This document shows positions 14,514 to 26,733 of a stretch of DNA of 64,000 bases, one piece after another. Position 1 is the stretch's first letter; every line of letters starts with the position of its first letter. The DNA lies in assembly GCA_021234155.1 (NCBI GenBank), contig JAJEKV010000004.1, positions 10,480,109 through 10,544,108 of the forward strand, written 5' to 3'. The position numbers and the translations under genes were made by a program. A model generated the notes under the pieces. The model was not told the DNA's origin and searched no databases. It saw nothing but the letters and a program-made list of their open reading frames with translations. The stretch comes from Isoetes taiwanensis (taxonomy: Eukaryota > Streptophyta > Lycopodiopsida > Isoetales > Isoetaceae).

Positions 14514-15262
14514 GACCATCTGTAGTCCATGGGCCAGAATTGGTCCATCGTACCTCTGCCACTTAAACCCATATATCTAGAGAGAAACTTATCCATTTTG
14601 CAATCTACCACCACCTTTTGAATCTTCACTTGATTCTTTATGATCTAGAAGAATTTCATGACCAATTCACCCATATCTTGTGGTAATTGTCCAAACCGCA
14701 TACAATTTAGCAGTTTTCGTACTAGTCCAGAACTGCATTCTTCATATTTTCTAGCACAAAGGGGTCCAAACCTTGCTAAAATCAAAAGCAAATGATTTTT
14801 TTATGATAAAACATATTGATTTGTATGTTCCCAAGTTTTTTCACTATTATATGACATTAGATGAAGTCGCCATACCCAATTTTGCTCAAAAGAGTTGTTT
14901 GAGCGTATGAATTATTTCTCTCTTACTATTATAAGTTTTGGCCTAATTCTTGTGGTCATAAGTTGTTGATTCTAAGAGCTATAGTTTAATGTTTTTTTGA
15001 AGCATTCATAAGTTATGATGATTTCTCTTGTATAGAATCTCTTGTATAGAATTCAGGACAAAAATAAATCTAAAATGATTTAATAAAACTCGTATATCGT
15101 CTTTAAGAGTGTAATAAAAGATGCAGGCTATGCACTACACTTATATCTACGTAGATTATAATTTTATCAACCTAGATGTAGTAGTTAATCATGCATTCTC
15201 TACATTTGATTGTGTTTGTTACTACACGATATTGGAGTTTAGGTATACTAATTGTTCATAAA
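14514..15262. other. AT-rich spacer between Copia-1 and Copia-2
   Basis: This stretch has no ORF of note, no LTR-like start or end matching either neighbour and no obvious repeats. It may be old flanking DNA or filler at a deletion joint, since both neighbouring elements are truncated at its edges. Confidence 0.5.
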
Positions 15263-17672
15263 GATGGTTACAGGTATTCCCTCTCTGAAATGTGTCAAGC
15301 TTGAGTGTGCTGCATGCCATCTCGGAAAGCAACCTCAACAGCCTTTTCCACAGCAGGCTATTCATCGAGCAACTCAACCCCTTGAGCTGCTGCATTCTGA
15401 TTTGTGCTATATGCCTGATGTTTTGCTAGGTGGAAAGAGATATTTCTTGACCCTGATTGATGATTTCAGTAGGTACACTTGGGTGTATACTTTGCACTGC
15501 AAATCTGAGGTGCTTGGCAAGTTCAAGGCCTTCAAAGCAGCAGTCGAAAAACAGACAGGGTTAGTAATAAAAAAAATTGAGAAGTGACAATGGAGGTGAA
15601 TATGTTTCTAATGCCTTTGATGAGTTTCTCATGGAAGAAGGTATTGAAAGACAGTTAATCATTCCTTATGTTCATCCACAAAATGGTGTAGCTGAAAGGA
15701 GGAATAGATCTTTGCTTGATTTGGCAAGATCTATGATGAGTCACAAGCAACTGCCTGAATCTTTTTGGGGAGACGCAGTAGTGACAGCAGCATATTTGGC
15801 AAATAGGTCGCCTACTAAGGCAGTCCATGATGTGACTCCTTATGATGCATTTTGGAGAATGAAACCAGATGTGTCTCTTTTGAGGGTGTTTGGATGTTTG
15901 GCTTATGCTTCCATACCTGCTGAGAAGCTGAAAAAGTATGGGAAGTTGCATGACAGGGCTGTCAAAGCCATCTTCATTGGGTATCCAGAAAATCAGAAAG
16001 GTTACAAGTTGTATGATCCTTCAAACAAGCAGGTTATTGTAAGCAGGTCGGTTCAGTTCGTTGAAGATGCTGTGTATGATGGTATATCTTCGAGTGATTC
16101 TCTTGCAGTTCATAATGACAGCAGCTTGGATGTTGGAGATCTTATAGCAGCTGCTGGTAGACCTTTCTCTCCCTCTCTAGTGGTTTCTCCAGTAAACTCA
16201 CATTTGCATGAAGTAGTGGCACGGGATGATCCCAATCCCACTCGCCCTATGGTCCATGAGCAGGTTGGTTCCTTTCAGGGGGAGTCCAGCACACATGAAG
16301 GTACTGTAGCACCTGATCTAGCACCTGTTATAGCACCTATTGTAGCACCTGCTATACCTCCTGTTGTTGAACCTAGGAGATCAGCACGTCTCAAGGAGAA
16401 ACAAATTGTTGCAGAACCGGTTGCAACACCTGTTGTACCTTTTGTTGAACCTAGGAGATCAGCACGTCTGATGGAGAAACAGGAGAAGTCTAATGGATCA
16501 TGTAACCTTGCCTTAATGGCAAAGGTCCAGGATCATGTTGATCCACAAACCTTTCATGAAGCAGCTAGTGATCCGCAGTGGCAGCATGCAATGGAAGAAG
16601 AATACTCTCAATTGCAGAAGCAAGGCACATGGGAATTGGTTGAACTTCCAGCTGATAAGCAAGTTATTGGCTGTAAACGGGTGTTTAGAACCAAATTTCA
16701 TGCCGATGGGACAGTGTCAAAGCACAAAGCTAGACTTGTAGCCAAGGGTTTTGCACAGAAAAAAGGCTTAGATTACGATGAAGTCTTTGCTCCCGTAGCC
16801 AGAATGTCCACTATCAGATCAGTTATAGCTCTTGCTGCAATGAAAGGTTGGCCAATATTTCAAATGGACATTAAATCTGCTTTTTTGAATGGTAATTTGG
16901 AGGAAGAGGTCTATATGACTCAACCTCCAGGATTTGTTGTTCAAGGGAAGGAGCAGCTGGTTTGTCATTTGAAAAAAACATTTATTGCTTGAAGCAGGCT
17001 CCAAGATGTTGGCATGCGAAAATTAATGCTTTCTTTCTTGAGCAGGGGTTCAGCAGAAGTGCAGCAGACCCCAATCTTTATTACAAATCACATGAAGGCC
17101 GAATGTGCATTGTGGTTTTGTATGTTGATGATTTGATCATCACAGGAGATGTTGATGTGCTGATTTCTACATTGAAGTTGCGGTTATCTTCGTCCTTCGA
17201 GATGACTGACCTTGGCCTTATGCATTATTGTTTAGGTGTAGAAGTGTGGCAGCACTCAGATGGCATCTATCTTTCTCAGCAGAAATATATCAAAGAAATG
17301 TTACAGCAGTATCGTATGCAAGATTGCAAGGCTGTGGCAAGTCCTTTTGATCCAGGCACAAGGCTTGAGCTTGATTTCGATGGTGAGGAGTGTGATCCCA
17401 CACTCTATCGAAGCTTGGTAGGGGCATTGATATATCTCACAGTCACTAGACCTGATATCTCTTTTGCTGTGGGAGTGTTGAGCAGATTCATGAGCAATCC
17501 CAGGCAGTCGCACTGGAAGGCTGCTAAAAGACTGCTGGCATATCTGAAGGGGACTTTACAGGAAGGTCTCCTTTATCAGAGGTCCTCTGATTTCCAGCTG
17601 AAAGTCTTTGTTGATGCAGATCATGCTAGCTATCATGATAGCAGGAGGTCCACAACAGGGACGGTCACGTTC
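15263..17672 (+). pseudogene. Copia-2 integrase and reverse transcriptase
   Basis: The C-x2-C-H-L-G-K end of GAG-pre-integrase is near 15306. The integrase core follows with H-S-D-L-C-Y, L-I-D-D-F-S-R-Y, R-S-D-N-G-G-E-Y (15577) and A-E-R-R-N-R. A proline- and valine-rich linker with two R-R-S-A-R-L repeats precedes RT (about 16530 on), with Q-M-D-I-K-S-A-F-L-N-G and the catalytic Y-V-D-D near 17120, then the first part of RNase H (D-A-D-H-A). Two frameshifts, near 15565 and 16975, both fall in runs of seven or more A, so they may be sequencing errors or replication slippage. Otherwise the sequence is well preserved and looks recent. Confidence 0.85.
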
Positions 17673-17677
17673 ATAGG

Positions 17678-18262
17678 TGTTAGTCCTGTGCCTCCTGGTA
17701 CAGGACTATTCATGCATACGACGGACCAAGTCAAGGCCAAGGATCCACAACCAGGCACGGGTCAGTCGTCAAAGGCCACGCAGAAGACCACGCAGTCAAA
17801 GGGCGCGTCTGCCGTCAAAAGAAGGCGCTCAAACAAGTGACGGCCCGTCACCGCCTGCGTCAGCGTCAGCGAGATTCCAGGCATTTCAAGAGGCACCGCC
17901 AGCATTCCTGCAAATCAGGCCTCCTTCCAGGAGTCGGCACCGAAATCAGTCAGAGTGTCTATATTGGGCCAAAGGCCATTGTACTATATATATGAGTAGA
18001 GCTAGCGCTCTAGTTTTTAGATGAGTTTTGAGTCTTGTCTCACATTGGTTTTCTCTCGATTGCGAGAGCTCATGTATCTTCATTGACATCAAGGAAGTTA
18101 TTCTCATTATTGTGATCTCATTGTTCTCTTTTTGTCCTGTTCTCTTTTCCTTGTTCTTTTCTTGCAAATTCCGTGTGACATAGTCCCCGGATTCTCCTGT
18201 TAGATCCAAGGGTCCTCACAGAGGGCTGTCTTGCAGGAGTTCCCGAACCCAGACCCCAAACA
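17678..18262 (+). repeat. 5' LTR of the Gypsy element (585 bp)
   Basis: It begins TGTTAGTCC and ends CAAACA, matching 29729-30322 almost base for base. A TATA-like ACTATATATATGAG lies near 17982, followed by an AGTAG...TTTTAG region consistent with a transcription start. Compared with the 3' LTR it lacks 9 bp in the AAGACCA/GCAGACCA stretch. Confidence 0.95.
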
Positions 18263-18263
18263 C

Positions 18264-18280
18264 TGTCGCCGCTGCCGGGT
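18264..18280 (+). other. Primer binding site, tRNA-Asp type
   Basis: TGTCGCCGCTGCCGGGT, one base after the LTR, matches the complement of a plant tRNA-Asp 3' end (TGGCGCCGTTGCCGGGG) at 14 of 17 positions. The Asp primer is usual for Athila- and Tat-related Gypsy elements. Confidence 0.7.
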
Positions 18281-18309
18281 CTGATTCGAATTTCCTTTAT
18301 TCTGTTGCC

Positions 18310-20494
18310 ATGTCTGCACGAAACTTCACTCCAGAAGAACTTCTTTCCCAGATGGCATCTCGCTTGGAGCACCACCAACGACGGGAAGTTGTTCGCGACA
18401 TGTATGGATCTGCTTATGACATTGAGGGAGGCCACATTCGGTCTAGGGCTCAGTCAGCGCCACCCACCCCTTGTGTCCTGTCTCGTCCCAGTTCCCCGCC
18501 TCAAGCGTGCAAACATTGCTCATAGCCTCAGTCACCTCATCACTATCAGGAGCCCTATCAGGCTCAGCCTTCTCAACCTTACTTTCATAACCCAGAGCAT
18601 GCCTACATCCATCATTCTTCTGGCCATACACCTCTGCCTTCACAACCATCATCTCCTCCGGGCGGACAGGGATATCCACATGTCTCTTATGCTCCTCCCC
18701 AGGAATTTCCATTCCTTACATTTCCAACCGCTCTTCCTGTTTACAACCTTACCGACCTCAAAACCAATGATCAGGCACCTTCAGTACCTCCCCCTCAGGC
18801 ACCCCTTCATCAAGGTCTTTCAGGCACCATGCCACCTTCCACTCCGCCTCAATATAATCCTTATCCAGTTCCTGTACAACCAAGCACTTTCACCTCTACC
18901 TTTCAGACCCTAAAGCTGACTTATCCAACCTTTGGCAACACGAAAGGCAAACCTTTAGACCAAAGTGCTCAGGCCCACATGGAAGAATTTGAGGCTCTGG
19001 CTGCCCTGAATGGTCATGCACAACCTCAACTGAAATTCCACATCTTTTCCACCACACTACCTGGCTCTCCTCATCAATGGCTCATGTCCAACAAAAGCCA
19101 CTGGAAACAAGATTGGTCAGAAATGAAAACTGCTTTTCTTTCTCACTATGGAACCACGGATGATGATCAACTTCATCTCAAGCAACTCAATGACCTTCAA
19201 CAAGAGCCCACGGAGTCCGCCAGGGATTTTGCAGACCGACTTCACATACTGCTCAGCAAACTAAAGGAGTACCCGACACAGAGCCAGATCTTGGTCTGGT
19301 TTCTCCAAGGACTTCCTCCAGCTATCCGACTCATGACTGAATACCTGCGCCCGAAGACTTTGGAGCAGGCTATCGACATTGTCAATCACTCAGTCAATGT
19401 TTCCTCCCGTGGCGTGGCTCTTCAGGAGCTCCCTTTCATTCCACCGGTCATGGTTCCACAGACTGTTGTACAACCTCAACACGCCAATCAGCAGCGCAGT
19501 CAGATCTGGTGCCATATCTGTCAATACCAAGGCCACTTGGCAAATGAGTGCAACTCCACCAATGGCCCACCTCATTGTAAACAATGCAACATGTGCAATC
19601 ATGCCACGGAAGAGTGCACTCGCACTCATCCTACACCTTTCCGCACCAAGATGGTTTATCAAGTGCAAACCACACCTCAGCAACAATCGACATATCAGCC
19701 GCAACAACTGCAGGCTCAACCCACTCAACCTATCAGCAACCTCAGCAACAACGGGGACCAAGCACTCGCCCCCCTTTTGATCCTTCTAAAGCTCAGTGTT
19801 ATCACTGTCAAGAATGGGGTCATACCACCACGGCATGTCCTCAACTTCCACAAGTTCAGGTGCAGCTTCATGGCACCAATCAGACCACATCGGTCCGCCT
19901 CACGCTTACCAACTCTGGATTGCCAATGGCAAACAAGGCCCGCGTCCAGTTCTTCGGAAACCACCCCGCGTGCCTCAGCAATCACGCTATCAACCAGCTC
20001 CTGCCAATCAACCTCAGATGGATCAACAAGCACAGGAAAAAATTTTTCAGGCTCTTAATCCTCCAGTACAGCCGTCAAATTGGGTTGGTTTGGTTTCACG
20101 CCAGACCAGGGCGTCACGCCCCTTGACCATTATTCCTCATGGCACGCAACCTGCTTTTGCAGTCGACACGATCCCTCATGAAGAGGAAAAAAAGGTTCAC
20201 TTTGCACCTGACTTGGAGAAACTCATGCCTCATGTCATGCCTAAAGTACGCCAAAGCATTCTGAACCTCATGCAAGCTGCTGAAGGCCACACGTTGGCTA
20301 ATGTCCATGCCACCACCAGAGCTCAACAGCGTCAAGACGCACCTTCCACATCTCAACCTCCACGCTCTCAGACATATCTGAATATTGCTGCGGAGGTGGA
20401 GCTACTCAAAGAAGTTGCTGCTTCATTACCACGCACTCCAGCTCACGTGGATCCAGCAGATCCCTTTTCTCATGTGCCTCTGGAATTCCTTTAA
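18310..20494 (+). pseudogene. Gypsy gag (interrupted)
   Basis: The frame starts at the ATG at 18310, 48 bp after the LTR, and meets a TAG at 18523 before resuming. A proline/glutamine/histidine-rich leader precedes a retrotransposon gag (capsid) domain at about 18900-19400, with the W-x3-K-x2-W...F-L-S-H-Y and E-S-A-R-D-F-A-D-R-L motifs. Knuckle-like cysteine clusters (C-H-I-C, C-K-Q-C) lie at 19512-19610 and a cleaner one (C-Y-H-C...W-G-H...C) at 19798, in a different frame. The tail is read in a third frame to 20494. At least two frameshifts and one stop therefore inactivate it. Confidence 0.8.
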
Positions 20495-20496
20495 GT

Positions 20497-21246
20497 TTGG
20501 CAACAATTTTGAAACTGTGTCCTGCTCTCAAGGACCAGTTACCACTCCCGACAGTTTTGGTTGGGGCCGTCGCTACCTCTACACCCACGGTATATGCCAC
20601 GGTGGGCAATCAACAAGTCAATCATGTTCAAATTGACGGAGGTAGCGCTGTCAATCTCATCACGGATAAACTCCGCAAGCAAATGGGCATCAAACAACTC
20701 TATCGTGCCCCATATGACATCAAATTGGCTAATGGCCATATCACGCGACCTCAAGGCGTCACGCCTCTTCTTCACATCAACATTGGTGATCTCAGATTTC
20801 CCTTAGAATTTGGTGTTTGGAAGGCTAGAGAAGATCCAGGTGATTATGAAATGTTGGTCGGCAGACCTTTTCTCCGACAGGCCAAGAGTATCCATTACTG
20901 GGCCACGGATCAGTTAGTCATCACAGATGGTCACCTCAATGCCACTATGGACTTGGAAACCGGCAAGATCATTTCGGTCGACCATGCTGAACCCTCTCTC
21001 TCCGACACCGATTCTGAGGACGCCCAGAATATCTATCACGTTCAGGCTCCACCTGCGAGTCTGCCTCTGTCATCCTACCCCGAATATGCTGATCCTTGGG
21101 GAGAAATGACTCTTGATCAAGACCAGGCTGTGGCTGCTTTGCTTGACCCCTACCTGGCTCCTTGCAATCGCATCCAACGTGTTGATCACTTTTCAGATGC
21201 AGAACTTCCTCCTGATCCTGTTGATCTACACGCTGTCATGAAGCAA
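20497..21246 (+). pseudogene. Gypsy aspartic protease region, cut by a solo LTR
   Basis: The frame contains I-D-G-G-S-A-V-N-L-I near 20635, the active-site loop of Gypsy-type retropepsins, followed by G-R-P-F-L-R near 20860. It would mature the gag-pol precursor in the particle. The frame is cut after codon CAA at 21246 by the solo LTR; coding sequence resumes at 22834. Confidence 0.75.
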
Positions 21247-22828
21247 TGTGACGTTGCAGCATAATATACGCCCCAATACGTATATTATACTGCCACGTCA
21301 CACGTACATGTCACGGATGACATGTACTTGAGAGTAGGATAACGTTGCACCTAGGAGCTAAAGGTTGCACCTAGGGGGCAACCTTGGATGTTGGGTATGT
21401 AATTAAACATACACAACAAAAGGTTCCTTCTTCATCCATTTCCAAATGGCTTAAAGCCATTTGTCCATGTGGATGCCCTAACCTAGATAGGGTCTATATA
21501 AGGGCTAAAACCCTAGACCCTAGCTCCCCTTTCATTTTGCCAATTAGGGTTTTCTAGAGCTTCCTTTCCCTTTTCGTATTTAGGGTTCCCTTGGGCCCAT
21601 TCGGCCAAGGTAGGACTCGAAATCGCATTGCCAGGCTACGAAAAGCCGGATTTGCACAACAGGTTGTTGAGTAGCAGCCGTCTTCGGCAAGATCAGGAGT
21701 ATGGACGCCTTCCGAGGATCAGGAGCGAACCAAGGAGCAGGTATCTAGTTGTTCTGTTGTGCAAAACCGTCTTTGGGCGTGGCAATATGCCGATTTAGTA
21801 TGTTAGATCATCTCCAGAAGCCTTGTAGATCCCTAGATCTGGTACTCTAACGAACGAACCTAACATTGGATGTTAAGTAGATAAGATTGATGTGATTCTC
21901 TATTTCTGTTCTGTGATATTGCATGTATTCCACTCTGTGACCTCCTTGTATTGGGAAGGGGGGTAGAGACCTAAAGGCTGTGTAGTAGATGCTCCTAGCA
22001 TAGCACCTTAGTTCCCAAGTACTTGCGGCCCGCGGTACGAGGAGCCCCCCGGCCGTGGGTGAAGGGGCAAGGCCGGTTGATAAGGAGGAACTTGTCTCAG
22101 GGGGCCCGACCCCTCACGGTAGTAAAGCCTATCGGGGGTCTCTGCTGGCTAGGCTTAATGGCTTGTCACTGCGTGTGGGCAAGGCATGAGCTCGACACTC
22201 GTGGGGTGGTGAATATGACCTTCCAGTGAGTTCAAGTCGAATAAGGGCAGTGGCCCTCTAGCCGCCCGCGATGAGCATGGATGCCTCTGGAGGAGAGGCA
22301 ACTCTCTTCCTGCCTCATCGGGGCTGGGGAGATGCAACCCAGCAGTAGTAGCCCCTCTGGCTATTCACCCGGCAGGCTACGGTCAAGTCCCAACACTTTT
22401 CAGCCTACTCTGCAAAGTGTGCACGGGAGGGGCGGATGGAGTGGACTACCCTAAGCCATGTTCTAGGCCAGCCAAATCCATTGCCATGAATTCTGTCTGC
22501 AATGAACTCTGGAGACCTGGCCGTCAGTCATCCCCCTTGAGTCTGAGCCCTGGATAGGAACTCCCCTATGAAGGTATTGTTATCTCTGTGATGTTGCTAT
22601 CTCTATGGTGATTGTATATTGTTAGTTGTGCTCACGTTTGTTTATTCACGCTTCCGCAGATAGGTCGACCCGATGGAAGACGGGTGAATGACACATCCAC
22701 TCTTCCCTTGCTGGCTCTGCCCCATGGGAGTAGAGTCGGGTGGATGGCCCCTGCCAGGCAGCTGCCAGGGGGAATGCTCCTCCTTCGAATACGATGCGGG
22801 CATCGTATAAGGAGTAGGGGACGTCACA
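21247..22828 (+). mobile_element. Solo LTR (1,582 bp) inserted in the Gypsy protease-RT linker
   Basis: The insert begins TGTGACGT and ends ACGTCACA, a perfect 8-bp terminal inversion of TG...CA type, and is flanked by AGCAA on both sides (21242-21246 and 22829-22833). It has a TATA box (TCTATATAAGGGC near 21490) with a transcription-start-like region but no primer site, coding sequence or second LTR, so I read it as a solo LTR left by intra-element recombination. Its first 56 bp form a palindrome. A GC-rich block spans about 22020-22470. A non-autonomous LARD-like insertion is the alternative. Confidence 0.7.
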
Positions 22829-22833
22829 AGCAA

Positions 22834-24470
22834 CCTTTGCTTGATGACAATCGCAACCTCTCTTCTTCACCACGCAGAGTGCCACTCATCCTGTCATGCT
22901 TCAACCTCCTGCTCATATTGTTCAAGACACGGAAGTTATCCCACATATTCAGACTCCTGAAGTAGAGATTGTGGACGTTGGCAACAATCAGCCCGTCCGC
23001 ATTGCTGCCAATCTTCCGACACCCTATCGTAAAAGGGCAGTCACGCTGTTCAAAAAGTTCAAACACATTTTTGCTTGGAGCTACAGAGACCTTCGGGGGA
23101 TCAACAAAAACTTGGGGGAACTCACCATTCCTACCAAATCAGATGCACGTCCTGTTTAGCAACGACAGTACCGGCTCAACCCCAATTACCGTGATTGCGT
23201 CGAGGCAGAAATTGACAAACTCCTTGCTGCAGGTTTGATCTATGAGATCAAACATTCTGAATGGGTGAGCCCCATCGTCATTGCTCTCAAACACAATGGT
23301 AAGATCCGCATTTGCGTGGACTACCGAAAACTCAATCAGGCCACGGAGCGTGATCATTTTCCACTTCCCTTCACAGACCAGGTTCTGGAAGAGGTCGCTG
23401 GACATGAGATGTACTCCTTCATGGATGGTTTTTCTGGCTACAATCAGATCTCAATCAAAGAATCTGATCAACTCAAGACTACTTTCACCACCCCGTGGGG
23501 CACTTTTGCCTACAAGGTGGTTCCTTTTGGATTATCAAACTCTCCATCAACGTTTCAACGCATCATGCTTTCAGTTTTTCATGATTTTATGAAGGAAAAT
23601 CCCTTCCTGCAAATTTTTCAAGATGACTTCTCTGCCTACAGTTCCATGGCTGACCATTTGGATAAATTGGAACTCGTCTTTCAGAAATGTGATGAGTCCG
23701 GCATTAGTCTCAATCCCGAGAAATGCACCTTCTGCGTCACCTCCGGTGTTCTGTTAAGACATGTTGTCAGCAAAGCAGGTATCACCGCGGATCCTGCCAA
23801 AATCAGTTGTGTGCTCAAAGCTCACGCACCAGCCAATATCAAGGAGACACGCTCTTTCCTGGGTAAGGTAAATTATTACTCCACCTTCATTCCTGGACTC
23901 GCAGCCATTGCAGATCCCATCCATAAACTCACGGGTGATGAATCCACCTGGGCTTGGAATTCCCAGGCGGATGCTGCTTTCCAACAGTTGAAGCTTTTGC
24001 TTACTCAGGCCCCAGTTCTTGTTCCTCCTCAATGGGACAAGCCCTTTCATGTACATATTGATGTCTCGGCGTTTGCTATTGGAGCTGTTCTTTCTCAAGA
24101 ATATGATGCGCACACTGACAAACCCAACAGATATGCCAGCAGAAAACTCAATCCTGCTGAGCGCAACTACTCTGCCACGGAGCGCGAGGCCTTGGGTTTA
24201 ATTTTCTATGTCCAACGTTTCCGTCACTATCTCTTAGGCAGTCAGATCAAGTTCTTTGTTGACCACCAAGCACTCCTTTACTTGATCAACAAATCCACGC
24301 CCACGGGCGAATTGCTTTCGTTGGGTCCTTCTTACGCAAAATTGGCGCCTTTTGAAATTGTTCATAAGGCGGGGAAAATCTCATGTAAATGCGGATTATC
24401 TTTCACGCATTCACACAGATGATCCCTCCACGGGAGTTTCAGACGCATTTCCTGACGCTCAACTCTTTCT
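22834..24470 (+). pseudogene. Gypsy reverse transcriptase and RNase H
   Basis: Sequence from 22896 keeps one frame to 24420, apart from a TAG at 23157 where related elements carry Arg or Gln. RT motifs include C-V-D-Y-R-K-L-N near 23320, F-M-D-G-F-S-G-Y-N-Q, P-F-G-L-S-N-S-P-S-T-F-Q, and the catalytic box as F-Q-D-D (Tyr to Phe) near 23622. RNase H follows, with V-H-I-D-V-S-A near 24055, S-A-T-E-R-E-A and F-V-D-H-Q-A-L. A frameshift near 24380 ends the frame; the next residues continue in another. Between 22834 and 22896 the frame also differs from that of the protease, so another indel is hidden there. Confidence 0.85.
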
Positions 24471-24479
24471 GGTCACGGC

Positions 24480-25812
24480 CACGCCCCATTAGTTTCATAA
24501 CTTTCAGCAATATCTTCTCACTGGTGCTCTTCCTCCAGCCGATCGGCGCTCTCTCCGGACAAGCCGTTCGATCACCACCGATTTTCGAGAGAGGTCCGTG
24601 ACTATACCATGGTTGCAGGCCATTTGTACAAACGCGGCAAAGACATGGTCCTCCGTCGTTGTGTCCTCCCTCACGAGGTGCCCGATATTGTTCGACAAGC
24701 CCACGATGGGCTTGGTGGTGGTCATTTTAGTGGTGACGCCACGACCGCATAAAATTCTTCCGGCGGGATACTGCCGCCCGCTCTTCAAAGATGCCCACGC
24801 TTATGCGTGTGGCGACGCAGGACGCCCGTCGGCGTGGGAAAGCCGACGTGGCCGTGACGCCCGCCGATTCGGCCGCCCGCCACATCCCTTCAGCAAATGG
24901 GGTATGGATTTTGTAGGGCCCATGGACCCACCGGCGCGGCACACCCGTGCCCGCTATATTCTGGTTATCATGGATTATGCTACCAAATGGGTGGAAGCTT
25001 GTGCACTTCCAGACAACACTGCTGCCAGCACAGCCAAGGTTCTCTACACGCACATCATCACGCGTTTTGGTTGTCCCACGGAACTTGTTAGTGATCGTGG
25101 CGTGCACTTTGTCAATCATACTATCAAGGAGCTGACGGATTATCTTCACATCCAGCACCGGAAGAGTACACCTTACTATCCTCAAGGCAATGGCTTGGCT
25201 GAAAGTACCAACAAAACACTCATCACCGTTCTCAAGAAAATTTGTGGCGTTTCGCGAACAGATTGGCAGGACAAGTTGCCTACTGTTCTTTGGGCTTACA
25301 ACACCAGTTTCAAAATAGCTACTGGCCACACTCCTTTCAAACTGGTTTATGGTCAGGAAGCTCTCATGCCCTTTGAATACATTCTTCCAACTCTCCGTTT
25401 TCAACTAGCTACAGCCCATAATCCTCCTGCTGCACTCAAGGAACGGGTTTATCAATTGGAACAGTTGGATGAACTTAGGCGCGATGCTTACTTTCGTGTT
25501 CTTCATGGACAACAGTTGCAAAAATCTTTGCATGACAAACGTCTTAAGACAAAAACATTCAAAGAAGGTGATTTGGTTCTTCTTTATGATTCTCGTTACA
25601 AAAATTTTCCGGGCAAGTTAAAGTTTCGCTGGCTTGGTCCGTATCAAATCATTCAAGTTGTGCAACCCAGTGTTTTCAAGCTGGCCGAACTAGATGGCAC
25701 TCCATTACCTACACTAGTTAATGGCTTTCGCCTCAAACAATTTCATGCAACAAATACAGACAGTACTACACCAGATGCAACACCAGCAATTGACTCCCCA
25801 GATAGTGACTAA
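24480..25812 (+). pseudogene. Gypsy integrase
   Basis: The zinc-binding HHCC region is scrambled over 24590-24850 by frameshifts and a TAG, but the catalytic core is intact: M-D-F-V-G-P (24902), I-M-D-Y-A-T-K-W-V-E, S-D-R-G-V-H-F and Q-G-N-G-L-A-E-S (D, D, E triad). The C-terminal W-L-G-P-Y-Q-I motif (25630) is the GPY/F module. The frame ends at 25812 with no chromodomain. Confidence 0.85.
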
Positions 25813-25935
25813 AGGCGCATATTTATATTATAGAGGCAAATTTTTACAAAATGAGGGCAGAGCCCATCTAGTTCCGCTATGAGCATCGCTCTATGGGCAG
25901 TGCCCTATTTACAAAATCCTAAGGAGAAAAACCCT

Positions 25936-26202
25936 CTACTCCGGGTTTGGAGCAGAGGTGATGCGCATGATGTGGTAGTAGTTCTGCTCAGGATCCCAGC
26001 GCAGATGAATCACCACCTCCATCCCGTTGGTCAGGGGATCGGGATGCTCAGCCATCCCTACACACCACCCATCCATGGCAATGCCACGGTTGTGGCACCG
26101 CCAGAGGTCCAAGCAGTCCATCTTGCATGTTATCCACTCCAGGCAGTTAGACGGCATGGTGCACTTGTCGTGAAGTCCAGCAGCAGACATACTGAGCGCC
26201 AT
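25936..26202 (-). CDS. Antisense ORF of the Gypsy element (88 residues, unknown)
   Basis: The ORF lies on the strand opposite to gag-pol, in the gap between integrase and the long 3' ORF. From the ATG at 26202 it encodes a Trp-, Cys- and Met-rich protein (W-I-T-C-K-M-D-C near residue 23) with no frame damage. A TATA box (TATATAAG on the minus strand, 26232-26239) lies 30 bp upstream, so transcription would begin almost at the start codon. Antisense ORFs in this position have been reported in some Tat-lineage plant elements. I recognise no domain. It could be a chance ORF; the TATA box and undamaged frame argue against that. Confidence 0.35.
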   Translation of the reverse strand: MALSMSAAGLHDKCTMPSNCLEWITCKMDCLDLWRCHNRGIAMDGWCVGMAEHPDPLTNGMEVVIHLRWDPEQNYYHIMRITSAPNPE

Positions 26203-26733
26203 CGGGTGTCTCCGCTTCAACCACTGTTTCTCTTATATAGCCAACCGCGGACCTCCCTGTCGACGTGGACCAATCAGAAAATTCGCCAACGTATTCGCAA
26301 TGCAAGGCTCTTTCTAATTCCAGAATCTTTTCTCCCGCCGCATATCTAGCCATGGTACCTTATGACACCTTCGTTTTAATGATATCCCACTTCGAGTTGC
26401 CAGCATTAAATGACATTCCTTCTTTTCACGGCCGTCGAACATTAATGTGCGTCCTTTTGCCAGCTGTCACATCCGATCATTCCCTCACGTCTCATTGTCA
26501 CCGTTCACTGCATCTCCCTTTACCGTTTGGGGACTTAGCCAAAATTTTGCCCCTCAATCGCCTCCTTCGCATCTGTCGCCACCTGGCATCATCAACAGTT
26601 GCAGGTTCATCCTCCTCATGCCCCTTCGCCAACATTTGTGCGCCCTAAAACCTTTTCGCCTCTCTGCGTTTTCGTCTTCCGCTCTCCGCCTTCGCCACAC
26701 AGTTCTTCCTGCTCCTTTCCGACGCTTTTTGTC

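Noticed and set aside
16962-17840. Apparent fusion of Copia RT/RNase H to a Pro/Lys-rich tail
   Set aside because: The tail is the Gypsy 5' LTR read in frame by chance; the true RNase H end is at 30323.
22023-22833. ORFs in the GC-rich part of the solo LTR
   Set aside because: Short, overlapping on both strands, bounded by a segment with clean target duplication; no domain recognised.
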